From assembly GCF_013359685.1 (NCBI RefSeq), contig NZ_JABFMV010000007.1, forward strand, positions 62,001 to 126,000: a stretch of DNA of 64,000 bases, written 5' to 3'. Under the pieces are notes generated by a model that was not told the origin of the DNA, searched no databases, and saw nothing but the letters and a program-made list of their open reading frames with translations. How positions within the stretch are numbered: position 1 is the first letter of the stretch; each line of letters begins with the position of its first letter. This DNA is from Leifsonia sp. C5G2. GTDB lineage: Bacteria; Actinomycetota; Actinomycetes; Actinomycetales; Microbacteriaceae. Position numbers and translations under genes: made by a program. This document shows positions 47,166 to 55,813 of the stretch, piece after piece.

Positions 47166-48341
47166 ATGTCCCACTCCCGACCCACCCATGTCGTCGTCCT
47201 CGGCGGCGGCATCCTCGGCGCCTCCACCACGGCGCAGCTCGCCCGGCAGGGCGTGGAGGTCACCCTGGTGACCGCGGGCGCCCTCGCGGACGGCGCCTCC
47301 GGCCGCTCCATCGCGTGGCTGAACTCGTCCGGCGATCGCAGCGCGGCCTACCACTACCTGCGCCTGGTGGCGCTGGACCGCTACCGCACCTGGCGCGAGC
47401 AGCACCCGGGCAGCCGCGACTACCTGCGCTTCGACGGCGCGCTGAAGTGGGCCGCCGAGGGCGAGAGCTTCCGTCGCACGTTCGAGTTCGAGCGCGCCAA
47501 AGGCTACGACAGCGTCTGGGTCGACCGTGCCGACGTCGCCCGGATCGCCCCGGACGTCGACGCCTCCGCCGTGGCCGAGGAGGGCGCCATCTTCAACGCG
47601 GGGGAGGGCTGGGTCAGCCTCCCGGACCTCATCACCGACCTGATCGCGGAGGCGACCGCCGCCGGCGCGAAGGTCGTCGAGCACGCCGGCGAGGCGACAG
47701 TGGATGTGCAGAGCGGCGTGGCCGTCGGCGTCGTGCTGGGCGACGGCACCCGCCTGGCGGCCGACGCCGTCGTGCTGGCGACCGGTCCGTCGGTTCCCGC
47801 GCAGCTGGCGCGACTCGGTGTCACCGTCCCCGACGCGACGCCCGCCGCCTTCGTCGTGTTCACCAAGCCGGTGGACGTCGAGCACAGGACCGTGCTCAAC
47901 ACCCCGCGGGTCGCGGTGCGGCCGACGCCGGACGGGCGGCTCGTGCTCGACGCCGACTGGGCGGAGCAGTCGGTGCAGATCGCCGACGACGGCACCATCA
48001 CCGTGCCCGAGGCGTCGGTGCAGGGTCTGCTCGACGAGGCCTCGAAGGTGCTCGCGGGCAACCCGCGGCTGGAGGCCGACTGCATCGGCGCCGGCCTGAA
48101 GCCCATCCCGGGCGACGGCGACCCGGTCGCCGGTCCCGTGCCGTCGATCGAGGGCCTCTACGCCCTGTTCACCCACTCGGGTGCGACGCTCGGGCTCGCG
48201 CTCGGTGAGCTGGCGGCCGAGGAGATCGTCACCGGCTCCCCGTCGCCGGTGCTGGAGGCCTTCCGCCTCGAGCGCTTCGAGACCGAGGCCGCGGCCGAGG
48301 CCGTGCCGACGGGGGCGTGGGCGCCGGTCGCCGAGCAGTAG
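47166..48341 (+). CDS. FAD-dependent amino-acid oxidase-like (DAO family)
   Basis: This is a 391-residue flavoprotein of the DAO family. The N-terminal dinucleotide motif is VVVLGGGILGASTTAQLARQ, followed by SGRSIAWLNSSGDR. The C-terminal part has GLKPIPGDGDPVAGPVPSIE, then LYALFTHSGATLGLALGELA. DAO enzymes oxidise the C-N bond of secondary or D-amino acids (such as sarcosine). It follows the Gfo/Idh gene after 28 bases with a good AGGAAAGAAGGAAG ribosome region. It fits catabolism of an N-substituted amino acid taken up by the ABC genes; this is inference. Confidence 0.9.
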   Translation: MSHSRPTHVVVLGGGILGASTTAQLARQGVEVTLVTAGALADGASGRSIAWLNSSGDRSAAYHYLRLVALDRYRTWREQHPGSRDYLRFDGALKWAAEGESFRRTFEFERAKGYDSVWVDRADVARIAPDVDASAVAEEGAIFNAGEGWVSLPDLITDLIAEATAAGAKVVEHAGEATVDVQSGVAVGVVLGDGTRLAADAVVLATGPSVPAQLARLGVTVPDATPAAFVVFTKPVDVEHRTVLNTPRVAVRPTPDGRLVLDADWAEQSVQIADDGTITVPEASVQGLLDEASKVLAGNPRLEADCIGAGLKPIPGDGDPVAGPVPSIEGLYALFTHSGATLGLALGELAAEEIVTGSPSPVLEAFRLERFETEAAAEAVPTGAWAPVAEQ

Positions 48342-48390
48342 GCACGCCGAGCCGGCCGTCTCGTCCCCTCCCGTCTCCTAAGCTCGGAGC

Positions 48391-49020
48391 GTGGAGAGTA
48401 TCGAGGCGGCCGGTTTCCTGTTCGACATGGACGGCACGCTCGTCGACTCCACCCCAGTCGTGGAGGCCGTGTGGACGTCGTTCGGCGAGCGGCACGGCAT
48501 CGACCCGGCGACGCTGCTGGCCCACGCGCACGGACGGCAGGCCGTCGACACGATCGCGCATTTCCTCCCCGAGCTGGGCGAGGCCGAGCGCGGGGAGCTC
48601 GCCGCCGCCCTGCTCGCCGAGGAGGTGACGAGGACCGACGGCATCGTGCAGATCCCCGGGGCCGTCGGGCTGCTGGAGGGGCTCATCGCCGACGGGGCGC
48701 CCGTGGCCGTCGTGACGAGTGCGTCCCGCGAACTCGCGGTCGCGCGGCTGCGCGCGGCCGGCGTCCCGGTGCCCGAGGTTCTGGTGGCGGCGGAGGACGT
48801 CACCCGCGGCAAGCCCGACCCCGAAGGGTACCGCCGCGCGGCCGAGCTGCTCGGCGTCCCGATCGGGGAGTGCGTCGTGTTCGAGGACGCGGAGGCCGGA
48901 CTCGCCGCCGCCGTCGCCTCCGGCGCCCGGGCCGTCGTCGTGGGCGGTCACGCGTCGCCGACGACCGACGGGCTGGCGCGGCTCGCGGACTACACCGGAT
49001 TCCGGGCGCTGCTGCGCTGA
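48391..49020 (+). CDS. HAD-superfamily phosphatase (GPP/DOG-like)
   Basis: This is a 209-residue HAD hydrolase. Motif I is FDMDGTLVDST, motif II lies in VVTSASRELAV, the Lys in RGKPDPEGYRR and motif III in VFEDAEAGLAAAVASG. The helical cap places it with sugar/glycerol phosphatases. The start is GTG at 48391. It lies 49 bases after the DAO gene on the same strand and may or may not belong to that operon. Confidence 0.92.
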   Translation: MESIEAAGFLFDMDGTLVDSTPVVEAVWTSFGERHGIDPATLLAHAHGRQAVDTIAHFLPELGEAERGELAAALLAEEVTRTDGIVQIPGAVGLLEGLIADGAPVAVVTSASRELAVARLRAAGVPVPEVLVAAEDVTRGKPDPEGYRRAAELLGVPIGECVVFEDAEAGLAAAVASGARAVVVGGHASPTTDGLARLADYTGFRALLR

Positions 49021-49042
49021 TCCGACGCGGCTCGCCCGGCCG

Positions 49043-49501
49043 TCAGGAAACCAGTCGTGCGAGATTGTCGAGCTCGTTGGCGCGGCCGGTGAGGAGCCGC
49101 TCGGTCCAGACGTCGTCGTGCAGCTCCTCCACCTGCATCACCACGCGGGTGCCGTCGCCGGCCGGTTCCAGGTCGACGACCGTGAGCTGCTCGTACGGCT
49201 CGTGGTCCGGCACGAAGTCGATGACCGACCGATAGGCGATCCGCGCAGGCCGCCGGAGCTCGGTGAAGACTTTCCTGGCCTGGGTGCTCAGCGGCAGGCC
49301 GTTCTGCTCCAGGAAGGCGACCTGGGCCGGGTCTTCGGCGGTCATGGTGTAGACGAGCTCGCCGTCCGGGCGCAGGTCGATGCTGGCGACATCGGTGCGG
49401 AAGCCGTCCGGGGCCCACCAGCGTGAGATGCCGTCGGCGGTGGTCCAGAGCTCCCACACGGTCTCGGGCGGGGCGGGGATGGTGCGCTCGATGGTCTTCA
49501 T
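49043..49501 (-). CDS. SRPBCC/AHSA1-domain protein
   Basis: This is a 152-residue START/Bet v 1-like protein of the AHSA1 family: MKTIERTIPAPPETVWELWT, then GISRWWAPDGF. The ATG at 49501 follows AAAGGAC. Such proteins bind hydrophobic ligands. It is divergent from an ArsR gene that itself carries a fused AHSA1 domain, with a shared palindrome between them. The pair likely forms one regulon. Confidence 0.9.
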   Translation of the reverse strand: MKTIERTIPAPPETVWELWTTADGISRWWAPDGFRTDVASIDLRPDGELVYTMTAEDPAQVAFLEQNGLPLSTQARKVFTELRRPARIAYRSVIDFVPDHEPYEQLTVVDLEPAGDGTRVVMQVEELHDDVWTERLLTGRANELDNLARLVS

Positions 49502-49549
49502 GGTTGTGTCCTTTCGTTCGGTTTGCGTCCAGTACGAGCGAGACGTTAT

Positions 49550-49565
49550 ATTCGTGGTGACGAAT
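49550..49565. promoter_or_regulatory. Palindromic ArsR-type operator
   Basis: ATTCGT-GGTG-ACGAAT is a perfect 6+4+6 palindrome in the 83-bp gap between the divergent AHSA1 and ArsR-AHSA1 genes, 20 bases before the ArsR ATG. It is the likely autoregulatory site. Confidence 0.7.
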
Positions 49566-49584
49566 GTGTCAAGAGGGAGTCGCG

Positions 49585-50343
49585 ATGGATGTTCAGCAGG
49601 CGCTGGCCGCGATCGGGGAGCCGACGCGGTTCCGCATCCTGAGTCTGCTCGCCGCCGGACCGCGGACGGTCGGTGAGGTAGCCGCCGCGATCGGCGCACT
49701 GCAACCGCAGACCACGAAGCATCTGCAACTGCTCGAGACCGTCGGGGTCGTCAGCATCGAGCGCCTGGGCCGCCGTCGCCTCGCCCGGCTCGACCGGGAG
49801 GCGCTGGGCGAGCTCTCCGGCTGGCTGGGCGGCCTCGCCGCCGCCACTCCCGACGACGTCGCGCTTCGCCAGTACGCGGCCGCCGTCCGCTCCGCCGGGT
49901 CTATGGCAGGCATCCAGCTGGAACGCGCCCTCGCCGCGCCGCAGGAAGCCGTGTGGCGGGCGTGGACCGACGAGCGAGAGGCGGTGCGCTGGTGGGCTCC
50001 CCGGCACTTCGAGGTCGTCCGCTGCTCGATCGCGCCGCACCCCGGCGCGCTGGTCGAGCTGGTGCTGCGGGAGGGCGACGGTGCGGAGTACGCGTCGGCC
50101 GGGGTCGTGCGCTACGTCGAGCCGGGGCGACGTATCGTCTTCGACCTGTCGCCGGTCGACGCGAGCGGCAGACCCTACTTCGAGGTGGTCGTGGATGTCG
50201 CCATCGAGCCCGTGGGCGACGGCACGTCGCTGCGCCTGCGCATCACCGCGGAGGGGGCCGACGCCGACATGGCGCCGATGCTCGCGGGACTCGAGCCCGG
50301 CTGGAGCCAGCAGCTCGATCGCCTGGGGGAGCTGGTCGGCTAG
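49585..50343 (+). CDS. ArsR-family regulator fused to AHSA1 domain
   Basis: This is a 252-residue two-domain protein. Residues 1-95 are a winged helix of ArsR type (AIGEPTRFRILSLLAAGPRT, LQPQTTKHLQLLETVGVV). Residues 110-250 are an SRPBCC/AHSA1 domain (ALAAPQEAVWRAWTDEREAV, RWWAPRHFEV). The fused domain may sense a lipid-like ligand. The ATG at 49585 follows GAGGGAG. It is divergent from a stand-alone AHSA1 gene. It shares its CTAG stop with the convergent gene at 50340. Confidence 0.92.
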   Translation: MDVQQALAAIGEPTRFRILSLLAAGPRTVGEVAAAIGALQPQTTKHLQLLETVGVVSIERLGRRRLARLDREALGELSGWLGGLAAATPDDVALRQYAAAVRSAGSMAGIQLERALAAPQEAVWRAWTDEREAVRWWAPRHFEVVRCSIAPHPGALVELVLREGDGAEYASAGVVRYVEPGRRIVFDLSPVDASGRPYFEVVVDVAIEPVGDGTSLRLRITAEGADADMAPMLAGLEPGWSQQLDRLGELVG

Positions 50344-50801
50344 TCCCTACCGCGCAGCGTCGGTGGCGTCGCCGTGCCGCCGCCGCAGATCGTCGACCGC
50401 ACCCAGGCCTCCGCGTCGGCGGGTGCGAGCTCGCCCGAGCGGATCAGCCGCACGAAGTCGAGCGCCTCGTCGGTGAGCCGTCCGTCCGCGCTGTCGGGCG
50501 CATCCCGGCCGACGTGGATGGACAGCCAGCGCGCGAGTCGCGGGCCGATGCGCACCGCGACGGAGACGATCCCGGCGAAATGCCTGGCCTGGCCCTCCGT
50601 GCCGTCGTCGACGTGGCGGCGGAAGCCGCGGCCCCGGATGCGGTTGCTCCCGCCGCGACCGGCGTCCACCGGCCACAGCGGACCGCGCCGCACGCCGGCG
50701 GCCTCGCGTCCGAGCTCCCGGAGGAACGCCCCCGGGGAGTCGGTGCGCGCGGCGACCCGCGCGCAGGTGTCGGCGAGCTGCGCGCAGCCGTCCGCCGTCA
50801 T
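50340..50801 (-). CDS. Protein of unknown function (153 residues)
   Basis: This is a 153-residue soluble protein: MTADGCAQLADTCARVAART, then GPRLARWLSIHVGRDAPDSA. The ATG at 50801 overlaps the GH6 stop (ATGA), so it is coupled to the cellulase gene. No family is recognised and no membrane or signal segment is seen. Its stop shares the CTAG with the convergent ArsR gene. Confidence 0.7.
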   Translation of the reverse strand: MTADGCAQLADTCARVAARTDSPGAFLRELGREAAGVRRGPLWPVDAGRGGSNRIRGRGFRRHVDDGTEGQARHFAGIVSVAVRIGPRLARWLSIHVGRDAPDSADGRLTDEALDFVRLIRSGELAPADAEAWVRSTICGGGTATPPTLRGRD

Positions 50802-51838
50802 CCCTTCGCCTTCGTGGCCAGCGCCTCGGCGCCCTGCTGCCACCAGACGCCCGCCGCAGGTCCCCCGTTGCAGCTGCCGTCGCTGACCCCGGGATGCTTC
50901 ACCCAGAGGAGGGCATCGAGCTTTCCGCCGTCGCCCTCCGTCACGCGCGGGGTCTCGCCGAGAGCGGCGCCGGGCGGGTTGCACCAGGTGCCCGTCCAGC
51001 CGTTGCCGTTGCGCGAGACGTCGATGACGTAGTGCTTCCAGCCGATCTTCGAGGAGAGCTTCCCGGCGTAGTCGCGCTCGCGCTGCGTGGTGTCGAAGTT
51101 GGAGACGTTGGTGAAGAACCCGTGGGCGCGCTGCACGTCGGCGCGCTCCAGCCAGGCGGCCTGGTCGGTGGCCGAGAGCCAGCGCGCGTTCCCGCCGTCG
51201 AGGTAGGTGGCGATCCCGGCGGACTCGAGCAAGTCGACGGAGGACCGTAGCAGCGGCAGCCGCACCTCAGCCGAGCCGGCGCACTTGGACGACGACAGCA
51301 TCGCGAGCGAGTCCGGCTCCAGCAGCACGACGGCGCCGCTGCCCTTCAGTGTGGACGCGATGGTGCGCATCCACGGCAGGTACTGGTCGGCGCTCAGGCC
51401 CCCCTTCGAGTAGCCGCCGCAGTCCCGGTTCGGGATGCCGTACGACACGAACACGGGCGTCGCGCCCTGCGCGCGGGCGTCGGCGATGTCGTTGCGGAGC
51501 TCGGTCACGAGCCGGTCGCCCTGGAACCACTCGCCCAGCCAGACCGCCGTCGGCACGCCGGCGATCCGCGCGGCGAGGGAGGCGGCGGCGGTGTCGCCCT
51601 GCTGCTGCAGCCGCTTCTGCGCGGCGGCGGCCTCGGTGTTCGGGTCGAGGTAAAGCCGGGGGGAGGCGAAGGCCGGCGGCAGCGGCGCGGCGGACGGGAC
51701 CGGCGTGGCCGTGGGCGTCGGCGACGACGCCGCGGGCTGCGCGTTCAGGCTCGCCTGGCGGGCGAGCCCGAGCCCGATGGCGACCACGGCGAGCACGGCG
51801 ACGACCGCGATGAGCGCCAAGACGACGGGTCTACGCAT
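50798..51838 (-). CDS. Glycoside hydrolase family 6 (endoglucanase)
   Basis: This is a 346-residue GH6 enzyme that cuts beta-1,4-glucan. An N-terminal export/membrane segment (about 5-25) is followed by a Pro/Thr linker (35-58). The catalytic domain carries Asp139 in PNRDCGGYS and Asp176 in LEPDSLA, the two GH6 acid positions, and later WVKHPGVSDGSCNGG. It is secreted or surface-anchored and has no carbohydrate-binding module. Its stop is coupled to an unknown gene. It may serve a cellobiose-using pathway with the GH1 gene at 57341. Confidence 0.93.
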   Translation of the reverse strand: MRRPVVLALIAVVAVLAVVAIGLGLARQASLNAQPAASSPTPTATPVPSAAPLPPAFASPRLYLDPNTEAAAAQKRLQQQGDTAAASLAARIAGVPTAVWLGEWFQGDRLVTELRNDIADARAQGATPVFVSYGIPNRDCGGYSKGGLSADQYLPWMRTIASTLKGSGAVVLLEPDSLAMLSSSKCAGSAEVRLPLLRSSVDLLESAGIATYLDGGNARWLSATDQAAWLERADVQRAHGFFTNVSNFDTTQRERDYAGKLSSKIGWKHYVIDVSRNGNGWTGTWCNPPGAALGETPRVTEGDGGKLDALLWVKHPGVSDGSCNGGPAAGVWWQQGAEALATKAKG

Positions 51839-52054
51839 CCGTTCCCTCCCGGAGTGCCGGAAGGGACACCCTAACAGCGTCGTGTTACGCGCCCGTGTCG
51901 CCCGGATTGGGGTACAGCTTCATGTCCTCCAAATGGCCCACAGACCTGTCTTTCTGGCTATGCTCGCCGATGTCACACCCGAGTTACTGCCTGAGCCCCG
52001 CGGAAACCGACCCGACATCGGACCGCGGGAGACCCGAACCGCGAAGGACGTATC

Positions 52055-52525
52055 GTGCACACCACCTCCTACAATCACGCCCACGACCGGGCCCAACTGC
52101 TCGCCCGACGCCACGAGCGGGACCTCCATTGGGCGAAGGAGCGCCGCCGCCAGCAGGAGCGCGAGGCCGCGGAGGCTCGAGCGCTGCTCGCCGTCTCCCC
52201 GCTGCGACTCGCGCGCGCGGCGCTCTGGACGGCGGGCCTGGCTCTCGTGGCGATCGGCGGCGCCTGGGTTGCGGCCCTCGCCCTGCTCGGACCCGCCTGG
52301 GCGGCCGTCGCCGACGGCGTCGGGACGGTCCTCGTGCTCGGCGTGCTGCTCGGCGCCGCCGTCGCGCTCGGCCGCCTCCGCGCGCGACGGGCCGCGGCCC
52401 GCACCCTGCTGCACGCGCGCGAGGTGCGCCTGTCGCACACGCAGTACCACATCCACGAGAGCGTCCACTCGTTCATCGACGCGCGGGTGGATGTCGTCAA
52501 CACGCGCGACGTCGTCCCGGCCTGA
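52055..52525 (+). CDS. Membrane protein, unknown function
   Basis: This is a 156-residue protein that starts with GTG at 52055, seven bases after AAGGA. A charged N-terminal coil (residues 1-45, many Arg and Glu) is followed by two membrane helices (about 55-75 and 82-105) and a basic tail that ends VHSFIDARVDVVNTRDVV. No family is recognised. The 216 bases before it (51839-52054) hold no gene and presumably its promoter. Confidence 0.65.
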   Translation: MHTTSYNHAHDRAQLLARRHERDLHWAKERRRQQEREAAEARALLAVSPLRLARAALWTAGLALVAIGGAWVAALALLGPAWAAVADGVGTVLVLGVLLGAAVALGRLRARRAAARTLLHAREVRLSHTQYHIHESVHSFIDARVDVVNTRDVVPA

Positions 52526-52562
52526 CCCTGTGACCGGCGCGGGCGCCGTGCCACCATGGGGT

Positions 52563-53744
52563 GTGCGCACGCGGCCCGGCCGGATCCGCGCCGGTCTCTC
52601 CGGCGCGCTGGCCGTGCTGCTCGCGACCGTGCTGCTCTCCGGATGCTCGCAGGTGGTGCGCGGCGAGGAGGACCTGTTCGCCCGTCCCTACACCGGCCGC
52701 TTCTACGACGACCCGCCGCAGGCGAAGGGCGCTCCGGGAACCGTGGTCCGCTCTGAGCTGGTGCCCGGGCAGCCCGGCGGGTCGACGGCGTGGCGCATCC
52801 TGTACCGGTCCACCGACCTCCGCGGCGTCCCCGTGCTCAACAGCGGGATGCTGGTGGTGCCCGACGGCAAAGCCCCGGACGGCGGCCGCGCCATCGTCTC
52901 CTGGGGGCACCCGACGACCGGCAGCGCCGAGAAGTGCGCGCCCTCGCGCTCCGTCGACCCCTACGTGTGGATGGAGGGGCTCACCGAGCTGCTGAAGCAG
53001 GGCTACGCCGTCGTCGCCAGCGACTACGCCGGGATGGGCGTCCCCGGTCCGGACTCCTACCTCGTCGGCGAGACGGAGGGGCGGAACGTGCTCGACGCCG
53101 CCCGGGCGGCTCGCGAGTTCCTCGGGTCGGCCGTGAGCGACCGTGTTCTGCTCTGGGGGCACTCGCAGGGCGGCCAGGCCGCGCTGTTCGCCGCGCAGCT
53201 ATGGCGGCAGTACGCGCCGGAGCTCGACGTGCGCGCGGTCGCCGTCGCCGCACCCGCGACCGATCTGGCGCCGCTGTTGCGCGCCGACATCGAGGATGTC
53301 TCCGGGGTGAGCATCGCAGCCTACGCGTTCGACGCGTACTCGAGCGTGTACGAGGTGCCGGTGGACACCATCCTGACTCCCGCGGCGGCAGCGGCGCTCC
53401 CGGCGATGAACGGGTTCTGCCTGCTGACCCAGAACAGTGCGCTGCACGACGTGGCGAAGCCGCTGGTCGGCGGCTTCCTCTCGGCCGACCCGGAGACCAC
53501 TGAACCGTGGGCGGGCCTGCTCGCCGCCAACACGCCGGGCGGGACGGCCCTGCCGATGCCGCTGCTGGTCGCGCAGGGGATGAGCGACAAGCTGGTCCGG
53601 CCCGAGTCGACGACCGCCTTCGTCGAGGGGGAGCAGCGTCTCGGGACCGACGTGACGTACCTGCGGGTCCCCGGTGCGACCCACGGCTCGATCGCGAGCA
53701 AGGCGCTTCCGGACGTCCTGTCCTTCTTCTCCGCCCACGCCTAG
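52563..53744 (+). CDS. Secreted lipase-like lipoprotein (alpha/beta hydrolase)
   Basis: This is a 393-residue protein. The signal peptide ends in the lipobox LLSGC at about residues 22-26. The hydrolase domain holds VVASDYAGMGVPG, the nucleophile elbow WGHSQGGQAALF and a late His in PGATHGSI. It resembles secretory lipases of the LIP family. The GTG at 52563 begins directly before the basic signal start VRTRPGR; an earlier GTG at 52548 is possible. It should be anchored at the cell surface and act on triacylglycerols or esters. Confidence 0.88.
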   Translation: MRTRPGRIRAGLSGALAVLLATVLLSGCSQVVRGEEDLFARPYTGRFYDDPPQAKGAPGTVVRSELVPGQPGGSTAWRILYRSTDLRGVPVLNSGMLVVPDGKAPDGGRAIVSWGHPTTGSAEKCAPSRSVDPYVWMEGLTELLKQGYAVVASDYAGMGVPGPDSYLVGETEGRNVLDAARAAREFLGSAVSDRVLLWGHSQGGQAALFAAQLWRQYAPELDVRAVAVAAPATDLAPLLRADIEDVSGVSIAAYAFDAYSSVYEVPVDTILTPAAAAALPAMNGFCLLTQNSALHDVAKPLVGGFLSADPETTEPWAGLLAANTPGGTALPMPLLVAQGMSDKLVRPESTTAFVEGEQRLGTDVTYLRVPGATHGSIASKALPDVLSFFSAHA

Positions 53745-53752
53745 CCATCGCC

Positions 53753-53803
53753 TCCTGAGTTCTTCGAGCGAATCGCCGCGATCTGCTCGAAGAACTCAGG
53801 AGC
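53753..53803. repeat. Long inverted repeat, family A copy 2
   Basis: Arms 53753-53769 (CTCCTGAGTTCTTCGAG) and 53787-53803 are perfect 17-base complements with a 17-base loop. The outer right flank repeats the 28291-28301 sequence GAGCTGATGGC. It lies 8 bases after the lipase stop and runs into the promoter of the IclR gene. Confidence 0.8.
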
Positions 53804-53821
53804 TGATGGCTTGGGGGTTTC

Positions 53822-53827
53822 TATAAT
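53822..53827 (+). promoter_or_regulatory. Consensus -10 box TATAAT of IclR gene
   Basis: A perfect TATAAT lies 7 bases before the GTG at 53835, so transcription should start at or next to the start codon, giving a leaderless mRNA. No good -35 box is seen 17 bases upstream. Confidence 0.65.
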
Positions 53828-53834
53828 CGAACGC

Positions 53835-54551
53835 GTGGCATCGAACGAGGAGGGTGGCGGGTCCGCTCCGCCCCTGCAGACGCTGTCCCGCGGCATCCGG
53901 ATGCTGGAGCTGCTGGCCGATGCGGGCGAGCCGCTGACCATCCCGGTGATCGCCTCCCGGCTCGGGCTGCACCGCTCGATCGCGTACCGCATCCTTCGCA
54001 CGCTCGAGGACCACGGCCTGGTGGTGCGGGACGCGGCCGGCGCGGTGGAGCTCGGCCCTCGGATGGCGACGCTGGCCCGGGCGGTGTCGCGCGACCTGCA
54101 GTCGGCCGCGCTGCCGCAGCTCACCGCCGTCGCCAACGAGCTGACGATGACGGCGTTCGTCGCGGTGCTCGACCGCCACGACGTCGTCACCCTCGTGACG
54201 GTGGAGCCGTCGCATGCGCACGCGCACGTCGCCCAGCGGCCGGGGACGCGGCACCCGCTGGCGTCCGGTGCGCCCGGGATCGCCATCCAGTCGGTGCTGA
54301 CCGAGGAGCAGTGGCGGGCGCTGCCGGGGGAGCACCCGCGGGAGGAAGCGGAGTCGGCGCGCACGCGGGGCTACGCCACCAGCCACGACGAGGTGATCGC
54401 GGGCCTGGCATCCATCGCCGTCCCCCTGCGCGCGCCCGGCCGGCCGCCCGCCGCACTCGCCGTCGTCTACGTCTCGACCGCGCTGGACGCCCCCACCATC
54501 GCCGCCCGCCTGACCGCCGCCGCCGCCGCCATCGAATCCGACCTCCGCTGA
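53835..54551 (+). CDS. IclR-family transcriptional regulator
   Basis: This is a 238-residue regulator. The winged helix is TIPVIASRLGLHRSIAYRIL, followed by HGLVVRD, and the C-terminal IclR effector domain has VTVEPSHAHAHV and RHPLASGAPGIA. The GTG at 53835 directly follows TATAAT; an upstream in-frame GTG at 53811 lies in the promoter. It is a single gene between the lipase and the LacI gene, with long inverted repeats on both sides. Target and ligand unknown. Confidence 0.92.
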   Translation: MASNEEGGGSAPPLQTLSRGIRMLELLADAGEPLTIPVIASRLGLHRSIAYRILRTLEDHGLVVRDAAGAVELGPRMATLARAVSRDLQSAALPQLTAVANELTMTAFVAVLDRHDVVTLVTVEPSHAHAHVAQRPGTRHPLASGAPGIAIQSVLTEEQWRALPGEHPREEAESARTRGYATSHDEVIAGLASIAVPLRAPGRPPAALAVVYVSTALDAPTIAARLTAAAAAIESDLR

Positions 54552-54559
54552 AACCGCCC

Positions 54560-54629
54560 ACCGTCGAGTGCACGAAGACTGCACGCCCACACGGCGTGTC
54601 GCGTGCAGTCTTCGCGGACTCGTCGGAGG
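54560..54629. repeat. Long inverted repeat, family B copy 1
   Basis: The inner stem CGAAGACTGCACGC (54573-54586) pairs perfectly with 54601-54614. An outer part pairs CGAGT with ACTCG. The region 54592-54625 is identical at 33 of 34 positions to 61913-61946. It lies 9 bases after the IclR stop, upstream of the LacI operator. Confidence 0.8.
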
Positions 54630-54630
54630 G

Positions 54631-54644
54631 TTCCAACGTTGTAA
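54631..54644. promoter_or_regulatory. LacI operator in the regulator's own promoter
   Basis: TTCCAACGTTGTAA lies 27 bases before the LacI ATG at 54671. Its 13-base core TCCAACGTTGTAA recurs exactly at 61810-61822 upstream of the sugar ABC operon. The central AACGTT is a typical LacI-type centre. Confidence 0.8.
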
Positions 54645-54670
54645 CATGAGGCGAGGGGAAGGGAGGTCGC

Positions 54671-55708
54671 ATGGCGGCGACACTTCATGACGTGAGCCGG
54701 CTCGCCGGCGTGTCGATCAAGACGGTGTCCAACGTCATCAACGACTACCCGTACGTCCGCGACAGCACCCGGCAGCGCGTCCTCGCCGCGATCGCGGAGT
54801 TGGACTACACGCCCAACCTCTCCGCGCGCAGCCTCCGGTCCGGCCGCACCAACGTCATCAGCCTGATCATCCCCGAGCTGCGCAACGCCTACTTCGCCGA
54901 GCTCGCCGACTCCGTCATGCGGGCCGCGAGCGAGCACGGCCTCTCCGTGCTGATCGAGCAGTTCGGCAACGACCGTGAGAGCGAGCTGTCGGTGCTGCGC
55001 AACCGCAGCGGGCGCATGGTCGACGGCATCTTGTACAGCGTGCTCGGTCTGGATGAGGCCGACCGCCAGGCCATCGCCGAGGTCACCACACCGATGGTGC
55101 TGCTCGGGGAGCGCATCTTCAACGGTCCGAAGGACCACGTGACCATGCAGAACGTCGAGGGCTCCCGCGCTGCGACGGAGCTGCTGCTCGACGGCGGCCG
55201 CCGCCGCGTCGTCGCGCTCGGCGCGCACCCGGGTGAGGCGATCGGCTCCGCCGGCCTCCGCCTCGCCGGCTACCGCGAGGCGCTGGAGGCCGCGGGCGCG
55301 GATTACGACGAGCGCTTCGTCGTCCCTGCGGGCACCTGGCACCGCGCCGACGGCGCTCGGGCCATGCGCGCATTCCTGGAGACCGGCCTGCCATTCGACG
55401 GCGTCGTCGCCTTCAACGACACGCTGGCTCTCGGTGCGCTTCGCGTGCTGCAGGAGGCCGGCCACCGCGTCCCGGACGACGTCGCCCTCGTCGGGTTCGA
55501 CGACATCGACGAGACGCACTACTCGATGCCGACGCTCTCGACCATCGACCCCGGACGCGACGAGATCGCCCGCCGCGCCGTCCAGCTGCTGCTGCGCCGC
55601 ATCGCCGACCCCGGGCCGTTCGAGCCGGAGGAGATCGCGGTGCCGTTCCGCGTCATCGAGCGGGAGTCGACGCCCGCGCGCCTCCCCGCGCTGCAGCCCG
55701 AGGGCTGA
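54671..55708 (+). CDS. LacI-family regulator of the arabinoside operon
   Basis: This is a 345-residue LacI regulator: TLHDVSRLAGVSIKTVSNVI (helix-turn-helix), YTPNLSARSLRSGRTNVISL (hinge), then a sugar-binding-type ligand domain ending in LVGFDDIDETHYSMPTLSTI. The ATG at 54671 follows a GGGAAGGGAGG ribosome region. The same palindrome lies before this gene and before the ABC operon at 61746, so it most likely represses both until an arabinose-containing sugar binds. It is convergent with the GH51 gene. Confidence 0.93.
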   Translation: MAATLHDVSRLAGVSIKTVSNVINDYPYVRDSTRQRVLAAIAELDYTPNLSARSLRSGRTNVISLIIPELRNAYFAELADSVMRAASEHGLSVLIEQFGNDRESELSVLRNRSGRMVDGILYSVLGLDEADRQAIAEVTTPMVLLGERIFNGPKDHVTMQNVEGSRAATELLLDGGRRRVVALGAHPGEAIGSAGLRLAGYREALEAAGADYDERFVVPAGTWHRADGARAMRAFLETGLPFDGVVAFNDTLALGALRVLQEAGHRVPDDVALVGFDDIDETHYSMPTLSTIDPGRDEIARRAVQLLLRRIADPGPFEPEEIAVPFRVIERESTPARLPALQPEG

Positions 55709-55736
55709 GCACACCCTCCCTCTCGCTCCACGATCT

Positions 55737-55790
55737 ATGGGACGCAACACGCCGCCATCCAGGTGCGGATAGCGGCGTGTTGCGTCCCAT
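55737..55790. repeat. Perfect 19-bp inverted repeat between LacI and GH51 genes
   Basis: Arms 55737-55755 (ATGGGACGCAACACGCCGC) and 55772-55790 are perfect complements with a 16-base loop. It is the most perfect stem of the window. It lies between convergent stops and can terminate both, but has no U tract. Confidence 0.8.
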
Positions 55791-55813
55791 CGATGCTCGG
55801 GCAGAGCGGCCGG

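Noticed and set aside
49550-49565. Membership of the ATTCGT-GGTG-ACGAAT site in the ATTCG-N3-CGAAT repeat family.
   Set aside because: It has a longer spacer and lies in a divergent promoter, where an operator explains it better. The similarity is noted but not claimed.
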